Assembly: GCA_963920765.1 (NCBI GenBank) | Contig: OY987246.1 | Coordinates: forward strand, 3,536,501 to 3,600,500 | Direction: 5' to 3' | DNA: 64,000 nucleotides | From: Ulota crispa | Lineage: Eukaryota > Streptophyta > Bryopsida > Orthotrichales > Orthotrichaceae | In this document: positions 46,776-56,116 of the stretch, piece by piece | Numbering within the stretch: position 1 is the stretch's first letter | Layout of the letters: each line of letters opens with the position of its first letter | The notes under the pieces: generated by a model | Databases searched by the model: none | What the model saw: the letters and a program-made list of their open reading frames with translations, nothing else | What the model was told of the DNA's origin: nothing | Program-made: the position numbers and the translations under genes

Positions 46776-48427
46776 TCAAGCACTAGCTCCAGGGAGGAGA
46801 GGTACAACCAACAACGGATTAGAGTACTCTCCACAAACATTCTCAGTAGCTTTGACTGCTGCCTGCTCCGTAGCCATGACTATCAAAGCAGAGCGCTTCT
46901 TCCGAGACTTTCCTGATCTAACCACCAAATCCTCTACAACACCAAACTCTTCAAAAATTTGTTTTAGTTCAGTCGCCGAGTAATCCCCAGCGCCTCCCTC
47001 AAGGCACGACCACGATACTTTCAAGGTTCTCTCTGCACCTGAAGTTTCAACATCAGCACTTTGAGACGGAACCTCAACTTTCTCAGAAGAAACCTTCCCA
47101 AAATTGAAAATTGGTGGTTCAAAAGATTCCTGGTCAGCAGACTTTCGTTGATCAAATGATGGAGGTCCTTGTCGGCCATTTGCAGGTTCCTTCTGATCAA
47201 AAGATGCAGGCCCTTTGAATTGTCGACCACGATTCTTGGATATCCTCGCAATCTCAGCTTTCAATCGCCTACTCACGTCATCCTCTTGAGTCTTCACCTT
47301 TTGCTCTCTTTCATATGCTTTTTCTTTCTCGGCTAAATCCCGCATCATCTTCTGACGCTTCTCACTCTGCCTGCTTTCTTTCTGCACCCGCTCCTTTCGA
47401 ACGAGCAGCAATTCGTCGTACGAAGCACGAGCTTTCTCGTCACTTAGTATGTCATATGCCTTCTGCAACTTCTGAAACTCCACAGCTGCATCCAAAACAC
47501 CAAATTCAAATTAGTATAACACTCCTCAAATTTTGCACCGCACAAGTAAAAACCTTAAACCTAAATTCACAGCAAACTCTTTGCTGTAACTAATCTACTG
47601 TAATTGAATACACGCAAGTAAACTGCATAACAGATGACTTTCTAGAATTCTTCATACTAAATATCAGACATGCCAAGTCCAAGAGAGACGACGTGGACTC
47701 CGCCACAAAAGAATTCCAACAGCACATCAATCACATTCGGCACTCTAATCTTCGGCACTACACTCAGATCTCTTTTCTATGCACTTCATAATACGACAAT
47801 TCTCACACGATGACAGATTCTTGGGATAGACATAACGCGTCCAGAACTCCTCTGTTACCGATAATCTTACTATCACACTCTCTAAGCAAACCTAATCGTA
47901 CATTTGCAGCAACTGAAACAAAGTGGAAGACTAATAAATTAGCAGAAGCATGATTAACGATGGTCAGGAGTTGAAAGAGTACATCTTACTACTATAGAGT
48001 TACGTCTACATGCTAACACCAAATCACAAAAACTCTACACTACAAACACTTTGACGAGAGATTTACTGGACACATTAAAGAGATCTGAGTGTACTCCGAT
48101 CAAAATAACTCGAATATTCGATAAGAATTCAACTGTTTCAATCCCAACCCTAACCCTAACTCAATCAATTTTGCAACATAGCCCTAAATTAGCCTAAAAT
48201 TTCGTGCTGACACAATCGGAAGAGGAGGAGCAAGCACATGCTGAATCGAAAAAGTAATAATCTCAAAGAACAGAAGAGAAATTTTTACCTGCAACAGGAT
48301 CATCGCCACGCTTGTCAGGATGAAGCTCCAGAGCCCGCTTGCGATATGCCTTCCGAATGAGAGCGTGCACCACCTGCGGCCCGGACTCTTCCAGGCGCAG
48401 CACGGCGTACAAATTTTCTTCTTCCAT
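46776..48427 (-). CDS. DNAJC17-like protein: J domain plus RNA recognition motif
   Basis: Exon 1 (48289-48427) and exon 2 (46776-47485) join in phase to about 282 residues. The J domain covers residues ~5-70 (YAVLRLEESG, the invariant HPD in ELHPDKRGDD, FQKLQKAYDILSDEKARASYD). A Lys/Glu-rich helical linker follows (VRKERVQKESRQSEKRQKMM). A C-terminal RRM begins at TLKVSWSCLEGGAGDYS, with LKQIFEEFGVVEDLVV and SALIVMATEQAAV. This domain order defines DNAJC17, an Hsp40 co-chaperone linked to splicing in animals and fungi (Cwf23-type). Its function in plants is inferred. The start ATG heads the J domain directly. The 803-bp intron contains a short CCCTAA run. Confidence 0.93.
48145..48160. repeat. 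Short telomere-like CCCTAA run in an intron
   Basis: About two and a half CCTAAC units, including the plant telo-box AACCCTAA. It lies in the DNAJC17-like intron, about 130 bp from its donor. Too short to be telomeric. Confidence 0.7.
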
Positions 48428-48778
48428 CGCTCACACACCGCCAACCGACGGTCCCGTGATAGAGCGATTGAGAGATGCGCTTTTCGCAAGAGTGCACGAA
48501 ATGCTTATAAATTCGCGACGCTTCTCGTTACTTGTTTTGAAAAATTAGTTCCGCTTCGAATTAGTGAGCCGCTGTGGAGGATCGAACTAGCAAGAACAGC
48601 AGCACCGCGGCATCGGTTTTTCCAAGAGAAGATCTGCTTGAAACAGAACAGCAAGTGAGGGTTTATAGAGAGAATGGAGTGCATGGCTGACCGCAGGCTC
48701 GTGAAAGTGTATATGATAGATCTCATGAAAGTAAAAGAGACCTCGTGAAAGTAAAAGAGAAGCGTCGCAGGAGCAGAC

Positions 48779-48955
48779 GGACGTTGAAGGAAGTCGACGG
48801 ACGTTGATAGAAGTGGACGAAAGTTGTTGGAGATTGACGGAGAATGACGGAAGTTGATGGACGTTGACGGATGTTGACGGAAGTCGATGGATGTCTATGG
48901 AAGTTGATGGACGTTGATGGACGTTGACGGAAGTTGACGGAAGTTGACGGAGGCT
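48779..48955. repeat. GACGGA(A)GTT minisatellite
   Basis: About fifteen degenerate copies of a 12-bp unit such as TTGACGGAAGTT / TTGATGGACGTT follow each other without spacers. It begins about 350 bp upstream of the DNAJC17-like start codon. Confidence 0.9.
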
Positions 48956-48965
48956 GGAGTTGTTA

Positions 48966-49312
48966 CTACTAAAATCACAAGGCCCCTGTAATATCACATT
49001 ATGACCTTTGTAATATCACATATCCATCTCCAACATATTACTAGAATCACATTGATTTTTTTAATATCACATCCACTAGAAGAAAAACGTGTCCACAATA
49101 ATTGGTTCACAACAATTACAAATGTTTTAAACAATTACATAATGACATAATTACAGCTGTTTAGGACATTTGTAGTTGTTGTGAACGAGTTTTTTATGAC
49201 ATGTTTTTCTTCTAGTGATCTCTTAGACCTACTGAAATTTTCACCTTACATTCTACTTAACATATGAAAATCTTAATAACATTCTAATGGTAAATGTGTA
49301 GAGTAGCAAACG
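48966..49312. repeat. Dispersed repeat L, copy 1 (interrupted by a CACTA MITE)
   Basis: It begins TACTACTAAAAT and contains TGTAATATCACAT blocks, TTTTCACCTTACATTCTA and a GTGTAGAGTAGCAA tail. All are shared in order with 57888-58203 inside the UGT intron. There are no TIRs. TC/CTAG-like ends leave a Helitron possible but unproven. Confidence 0.55.
49074..49217. mobile_element. CACTA-type MITE (144 bp) with ATC duplication
   Basis: Ends CACTAGAAGAAAAAC and GTTTTTCTTCTAGTG are perfect inverts. ATC flanks both sides (49071-49073 and 49218-49220). A 3-bp duplication with CACTA ends is diagnostic. The interior is a further imperfect foldback (TCACAACAA / TTGTTGTGA). Confidence 0.93.
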
Positions 49313-49406
49313 CCAATCACTACACTAAATAGTGTATTTAGGTTGCCCCAAACTATATGTTGACCATGCTAGGATTTCACATGGTTTACAACTTGAACGT
49401 TGTTAA

Positions 49407-50875
49407 CCCCTAAAAGTCCAAGCCCATTTCTTTGTGAAAGTCACTAAAACCACCACTTTGGGAGGAATGAGTAGAAAAGTAGGAAATAAAGTTTGTTTTG
49501 CAAATCCAACCGTAGGATCTTGCCTTAGACTAGAAGAGGTACTTGTGGGAAAAAATATAGTCATTCTAGATGGACAGGAGGGAGATATTTACATCTGAAG
49601 TGAAAAAAAAAAGGTTTTTTTCCGTGCTATCCAAAAAATTCAAAAGTTTTTGACCACTTGTACATGAAAAAAATTGCTCTACACAAAGTTGGGGTTTACT
49701 CTTCCCATGTAGAAGACCAAGTTAGGTATGTGTGAGAGAAATTTCAAATCAATTGGAACTATACAACACATGGGAAGAAAATAGTAAGTAAAAAGAAGTA
49801 GAGAATGAGTCAAATCACTAAATTGTTAAGAACTTCATTATTGAAATGAAAAATACTACCAAATTGAAAGGTCATAATGTTGTAATAAACAATCTACTTC
49901 CTTAGGTGTAATTTTTTTCCAAAATATTGAAAGTTGTGGAAAATAAAGGACTTCAAAGTTTATTTTAGAGTAGAGGATTTGTAACTACCCACAAACTAAA
50001 ACATCTAGTAACTTTCATCTCATTGATTGAAATGGAATGATTCAAAGCTACCCACATATAAAAAATTCTAAAGAACCAAATTTAGATTTTTATTTTTAAG
50101 AAATACAATTTTTAAAGAAGTTTCTGGGCTGCCTGGATTGCCCTCCCTACCCCGGGTTGAAAAAATTCTTGAATAACTTTTTTGTCAAATGTCAAAATGA
50201 AGAAAAAATTAGATGCATGCATAGGTCTTGGAATAAACCACCTTCATTAACCCCTAAAGGCCCAAGGGGGTAAGGGCAAAACATAGATGTTTTATAAAAT
50301 GGTACTTTTGTAACTTTGATGAAGTTTGCTTCAAAAGAAAAAATAAGAATCATAATATTTAGTAATTATCCATACGGTCAAAAAATCAAAAAAGAATTTG
50401 GATTTTTATGTAATGAATTTAGAAGAACTTACCATTTAATATTCACCAAAATTGCAAATTTTACTCATAGATTTCAAATTTTAGTATGATTGGTTTAAAG
50501 TAGACATTCTATCCCAAACTTCAAAAATGCAATCTTTTGAAAGGAGAGAACATTATTAGTTTCCCAAAATAGTAAATTTTACAACATTAGCAAATATTGA
50601 AGTGTTTGTCTTTGAAAAATTCTCTTTAGTGGAGTTTAACTTGGATTGACATGATTCAAGTTAAGTTGGAAAGAAGACTTGATTTTCTATTACAAATAAA
50701 ATTGTTTTGAAAAAAAAATAGTCTTGGGTAGCCCAAAAAAACAGGTAGCAACCAGAAAATGGTTGATTAGGCGCCTAGGGGTTAAAAGTTTCACAAAATC
50801 TCAAAAACTAGATTAGCTATTGGTATATGCCCAAAATCCATTTGTCCCCTCGGAGGGCAGTTGGGTCTTTAGGGG
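49407..50875. mobile_element. TTAA-flanked element family P1, copy C, interrupted by C'
   Basis: Ends CCCCTAAAAGTCCAAG and GGGTCTTTAGGGG, with TTAA on both sides (49403-49406 and 50876-50879). Without C' it is 934 bp. It matches copy D along its length (CACTTTGGGAGGAATGAGTAG against CATTTTTGGAGGAATAAGTAG). Confidence 0.9.
50251..50781. mobile_element. TTAA-flanked element C' (531 bp) nested in C
   Basis: Ends CCCCTAAAGGCCCAAG and GGCGCCTAGGGG, with TTAA at 50247-50250 and 50782-50785. Copy D shows the unoccupied site (ACCACCTTCAATAAAAGTTTC near 53729, against ACCACCTTCATTAA, insert, TTAAAAGTTTC in C). It is a shorter member with the same termini. Confidence 0.92.
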
Positions 50876-51026
50876 TTAATTTGTTTTTTGGCAGCTTTGG
50901 AGTGATTACTAGGCCCCTTAAAAAATAGAAAATTGCAGTAATTAGTGATGGAAATCAATTTTACAGCAATAGAAGAGTAAGATATGAGAAATAGTGTGGG
51001 GCAACCTAAATGCACTATTTGGTGTA

Positions 51027-51865
51027 CACCAAATAGTGCATTTAGGCTGCCTCAACAATTAGGTTGCCTTACCTTGGAATGTTACCTCATGACCCACCAC
51101 TTGCCCACTTGAAAGTGCATGCAACTCTTTGCATACTTAGATTTCATTTAGTTTACAACTTAGATATTGCTAGTTGATCTTTCTACAGCTTTGTAATACT
51201 TGCCAAGTCTTTTAAAAATGATTTATTACAATAATTATTGCTGAAAATTATTGTAGCAGTAGTAAGTATTTAAATAGTGTGGAATGTCAAGAAATTAGTA
51301 TGGGGCAACCTAAGGGCATTTGTAATGGCACCGGGAAAAACCTCGGCAACGGTCCCGGCAATCTAGTCTGATCTTAATAGATAGTGAATTTGACCATAAT
51401 TTTTTAGTGATTTGAAGGGTATTGAAAATATTATTGTGAAAACGTAATAATATTTGGGTTTGGGCATTGACTAACTTAGATATATCTCATCAAGTGTTAG
51501 CTAACTTCCAAAACACTTAGAGGCCCCTCCAAATCAAGCCTAAATCAAAAAAAATTTGTAAAGGACTTGACAAATGGTTGGCAATTTACCAACCCGTTTA
51601 CAAAAATTTCTTTATTTAGGCTTGATTTGGAGGGACCTTTAAGTGTTTTGAAAGTTATCTAACACTTGATGAGATATATCTAAGTTAGTCAATGCCCAAA
51701 CCCAAATATTATTACGTTTTCACAATAATGTCTTCAATTCCTTTCAAATCACTAAAAAATTATGGTCAAATTCACTGTTTACATTAGAAGATCAGACTGA
51801 ATTGTCAGGACCGTTGCCGGGTTTTCCCGGTGCCATTACAGATGCCCTAAATGCACTATTTGGTG
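51027..51865. mobile_element. TA-flanked MITE, copy 5, interrupted by a Harbinger-type MITE
   Basis: Starts CACCAAATAGTGCATTTAGG immediately after the TA that ends copy 4, and ends CACTATTTGGTG at 51865. The right flank is GA rather than TA. Net length without the insert is about 302 bp, matching copy 1. Confidence 0.88.
51314..51847. mobile_element. Harbinger/Tourist-type foldback MITE (534 bp) with TAA duplication
   Basis: Ends GGGCATTTGTAATGGCACCG and CGGTGCCATTACAGATGCCC, flanked by TAA (51311-51313 and 51848-51850). The two halves are inverted copies of roughly 250 bp around a short centre near 51570. Non-coding. It is inserted exactly in the terminal repeat of copy 5. Confidence 0.94.
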
Positions 51866-52192
51866 GAGTGAATATACTAAAACAACGCTACGAAATCGAG
51901 AGATGCTGGATTTTTCCAGGAAAGCTCAAAGTCTCCCCGGGCACTGCTCCGTTATTTTCGGGCATGTCTCCGAAACAACGACACTCGGAAACAAGATATA
52001 CGTGCGTGACTGCGTGGCGAACCTAACACGGATCTCCTTTACTCGAGAACAGGGAACTGGCACGGGAACATACCAGGCAACCAGCAAGTCCTCGATGCCG
52101 GTAAAATTCCACCGCTTGCAGTTTGTGCCAGAGTATGCTCGCACAGGGAAATTTTGAAGAATCATACAATGATACAAGTCTAGTATAACTTA

Positions 52193-52516
52193 GGCCCGGT
52201 TCAGACTAGCGACTGGCCAAGACAGGAAAATTGTCATCCCGTATAGTGTTTCTACCAACAAAATTTTTTCCGTATAATCGGGTATCATCCAAGAGTATGC
52301 TTTTGTCGAACAAATTTGGTACCACCCTTAGAGTAAGCCCCAAATCTTCACTATCTTGTCCGCTGACGTGGCTATTTAGGGTGATCCTCATGGTGGTGAA
52401 GATGGATGTAAAAGTACCAGACAAACTCGCAGTCTGAACCCACACGTGGAGAAAAGCCAAATTACAACCAATCACGTTTGCAAAATTTTCGACCGGAAGC
52501 TGGTCTGAACCGGGCC
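52193..52516. mobile_element. Harbinger/Tourist-type MITE (324 bp) with TTA duplication
   Basis: Ends GGCCCGGTTCAGACTAGC and AGCTGGTCTGAACCGGGCC are inverts, flanked by TTA (52190-52192 and 52517-52519). Unlike its AT-rich neighbours it is close to balanced in base composition. Confidence 0.92.
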
Positions 52517-52901
52517 TTACATTGCGACAGTTCTGTGCTTCTGCTGGTTCCATACTTCCATGGTGGTGGGCCTACAAATATCTTGAAAGTAAGTATCTTT
52601 TTTTTGTCAAAGAAAGGGTAGATGCGACAAGTCAAACTTTAGATTACATATTTGATTATTCCAAGTACAACTTGAGTCTCACGTTTTACTGTCTTTCCAA
52701 TCCAAAATACACACTTTTGAATTCTCAATACGCACACTCGATTGCTTGCAGGTAAGGATAAAATTAAGATATTCATCCATGTGTGCACATTCATCCACTG
52801 AGTCAGCTAATTGCGGCAGTTTCATCCAAACACTGGCAAGCCTCATGATCCTTGAGAAGATTTTGACAATTTCGTCCCTTTTCCCACCCATTTTTGCTTA
52901 A

Positions 52902-53832
52902 CCCCTAAAGGCCCAAGTCCTTTTTTTCTGTGAAAGTCATTGAAAACTGCCATTTTTGGAGGAATAAGTAGGAAGGTAAGAAGAAAAAAAAATTGGAAAT
53001 CCAACCGTAAGATCTTGCCGTAAACTATGGGAGGTACTTGTGAGAAAAAAATCAACTCATTCTAGATGTAGAAGAGTGAGATATTGACACCTAAAGAGAA
53101 AAAAAAATGTCCCTATTGCCCAGAAATTTCAAAAGCCTTTGACCACTCCTATATCAAAAACATTGCTCTACACAAAATTAAGGTTTTTTTCCCATGTAGA
53201 AGACCAAGTTAGGTATGTGTGGGAGAATTTTCAAGTGAATTGGAGGTATGAATCATACTTGTAAAATCTTGCAATGCTGATGAAATTTGTACATATAGTA
53301 GGCAAAATTGGAGGATTTATGTAAAATTCAAAAATTTGAATTATATTAATCCAAATAGTGAAAACCAAGGAATCTTAGTCTACTACAACTTGGGAAAGAA
53401 AAAGTCAAAAAATTAATACACAAAGAGCTCAAAAAAGTAAAGCACCAAATTTTACAAGGGGCAAAGGAAATGGAGGTTTGGAAGTCCCATTCCTACTTGC
53501 AAACCAAAACTTCTCATAACTTTCATCTCATCAATTGAAATTGAATGATTCAATGCTTCCCACATACATAAAAATCTAAAGAACCAATTCAAATTTCTAT
53601 TTTAAAAAAAAGCAAACTTTTTTTTTGGGCTGCCCCCTTCTCCCTTGCTTTTCATTATTCATGCATAACTTCTTCAATAAATGTTGTAATGAAGAAAAAA
53701 TTAGATCCCACGTATATCTTTGAATTAACCACCTTCAATAAAAGTTTCAGAAAATCACATAAATTATTTTAGCTATAGGTACATGCCCAAAACCCCACTT
53801 GGCCCCCGAGGGACCACTTATGCTTTTAGGGG
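52902..53832. mobile_element. TTAA-flanked element family P1, copy D (931 bp)
   Basis: Ends CCCCTAAAGGCCCAAG and GCTTTTAGGGG, with TTAA at 52898-52901 and 53833-53836. Uninterrupted and full length, so it is the best reference copy of the family here. Confidence 0.93.
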
Positions 53833-53836
53833 TTAA

Positions 53837-54744
53837 CCCTTTAAAGACCACACACATTTTCCCAAAATCCACTAGAAACAGTGGCAATAAAACTAGATGT
53901 GCATTTGGAACAAATATGGACCCAATTTGAATAATCCAACCGTACAAATGTGAAGGACACCTTGTTTGTTGTAATGTAACAAAATTTCAGCTAGATCTAC
54001 CTTTGGAGGTGAAGCATTATAATAATTGAGTGAGCCGTATGCAAAAAATCTCTTATGTTTCATTCTTGTTTAGTTTTGAATGTTAACCTTTCATGCAAGC
54101 TTTGATTGAGAAGAGCCTTACATTTCTAGAAAGCAGGGTTTCCCACCTTTCCAAAAAGACTAGTTTCACACAAAATAGATAAAAATAACAATCACAAAGT
54201 GTAGCTAAGTGGACAAAAAGGGTCAAAAATCCCACTTTCTTTGCTACCCTAAAACGGTTCTACAAGAAATTAGATATTTGTTATGGAAAATCCAATCAAT
54301 GAAAGCAATCAAGAATTGGCCTTAAATGTAGGATGAGTTCTTTTTTAAAATAAAATGATAGCATCATTTCAATGGATTCTCAAATACTACAATTGTACTA
54401 CTACCATATAGAGAAACAATACAAGCATATTCCTTAAGCAATTTGAAATTTTTTAAGATTGCACAATTGAAACGTGGCATTCTTCTTGGATGTTTGATGT
54501 ATTGTATTGTTGCTTTGATCCATTTTTGACCAAATATGGATATGTATTTTGAGGCCATGATGTATAAACTCCATTATTTATCAACTCCCATATCTAATTC
54601 CATTGTTGTTTTTTGGGTTGGATGCAAAATTCTTGTGATCACAAGCGTTCTTCAAGATCATTTTCCTAATTGTTGAGCAATTTTATTGTATAGGCCAAAA
54701 ACTACTCTCCCAAACCAAAATATGGTTCGGTGGTCTCTAAAGGG
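53837..54744. mobile_element. TTAA-flanked element family P2, copy F (908 bp)
   Basis: Ends CCCTTTAAAGACCAC and GTGGTCTCTAAAGGG, with TTAA at 53833-53836 (shared with element D) and 54745-54748. Uninterrupted relative of copy E. Non-coding. Confidence 0.93.
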
Positions 54745-54748
54745 TTAA

Positions 54749-56116
54749 GAAGATGAAACTGATGACAACTATTGGTTTTGATTTTACATGGTTGTCACAT
54801 GGTGTCCTTGAGTGGGGTTCTCCAACAAAACAATTATTGGCAGAAATTTTCCTAAATCTTATCTCTAAACTTGTTTGGTTACCACAACACTAATACCTTA
54901 TTTGTTAAATTGGGAAAAATAGAGGTATCATTTTGTACTCCACCTTAAACCCAAAAAGTTATCCTAAACCATATTCAAAGGTATCATATTCAATTTGAGC
55001 CACTAAGATTTTTTTCCTTGCAAATTCCTCCTCTCAAGTGAGGGCATGTGTACCAAAAAAAACAATGCAAGCTTGGTTTTAGGTGATCACCTAAAACCTT
55101 CAAAAGTCTTGAAATGTATTGTTTTTCTCAATTTAACAAATATGGTGTTCACTAGAAAATTTCTTTGAAAAAATGGATGAATTTGCCAAATTTCTCCCCA
55201 AATTTGCGACAAATTTGCCAAATTTTGGATGAATGGTGCTAGATTTTATGGATGAACAACCAGACTTCGATGATTCTATCCAATTCTATGATTCTATCCA
55301 ATTCTATCCAAACTTTTCTTACCTGCTCGCATGGTGGGGTGCGTGTCCCTCTACCAGCGAAAACAAAATAAAAAAAGGCTGGGATTCTCTCATGGTAGTT
55401 CAACTAATAATTATTTCTTGCCTTGTTCCGGGCTCTGTACCTGCGCCGTGTCAGTCGTGTCCTACAGACTAGTAGTCTGTACCTGCTTTGTACTATAGCC
55501 GTTAAAAACCAAAAAAATCTAGCCAAAAAATAATAATTTCTGGTAGAGGAATATCCGATGCGGTGCTACTAGAGAGGTGGATAATGGGGCGCTTGGAAAT
55601 ACCGCTGCAACACAATACACGTGTACGTGCACGTGGACTCAACAGACCCAAAAAAGCTTCGAAAACGCAGATCACAGCAGACATGTGTTGTGCAGACTGC
55701 GCCCAAACTGCAAAGCGGCGATCGATTCCCTTTCCTACCAATTGCCAACTTTGATACCTCCCACACGCGTCGTGATCGAGGAATACCCCCAGGGTTCCCG
55801 CTCATCCAATCCCCTCGGCCGCTCTGTCAAAGCTTCTGGTTTGAAACACCCACCGAAATAGCAGCACTAGGAAGACTAGTTTAGTGTGTCAACCAACCCA
55901 TGCAGCTGCAATTGTAAAGTTCCAGTCACAACTGCGCCATAGCTCTCACTCTCAGCATCGCCAACTCATACCCCTGCACATAACCAACAGAAATTCTCAC
56001 ACTGCAAGACTTCTACTGATGAAGCTTAATCTGTGAGGTTTGCGCTTTTTCAGTTGTTGTGGAATCTAGAGTTTAGACAGAGAATAGTGCATGAGGAATC
56101 GATCAGTGAAAGCAAA
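54749..56116. other. Intergenic and probable UGT promoter/leader
   Basis: AT-rich up to about 55500, then more balanced up to the UGT start. A short tandem repeat of GATTCTATCCAATTCTAT lies at 55274-55313. Overlapping open frames at 55500-55890 on both strands show no domain and fit a promoter or leader. Confidence 0.45.

Larger units (their letters stand above)
49323..51024. mobile_element. TA-flanked MITE, copy 4, interrupted by TTAA element C
   Basis: Starts CACTAAATAGTGTATTTAGG and ends CCTAAATGCACTATTTGGTG, with TA at 49321-49322 and 51025-51026. Removing the 1.47-kb TTAA insertion leaves about 230 bp. Confidence 0.88.

Noticed and set aside
48145..48160. Interstitial telomere
   Set aside because: Fewer than three units; more likely a telo-box-type motif or chance.
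48779..48955. CRISPR-like array
   Set aside because: The repeats are 12 bp, degenerate and without spacers, in a plant nuclear context. It is a minisatellite.
49323..49345. Reading the TA-MITE family as CACTA elements because the ends begin CACTA
   Set aside because: Both flanks are TA at three copies; no 3-bp duplication fits, and other copies begin CACC.
52206..52553. 115-codon minus-strand frame
   Set aside because: Lies almost entirely inside the TTA-flanked MITE at 52193-52516.
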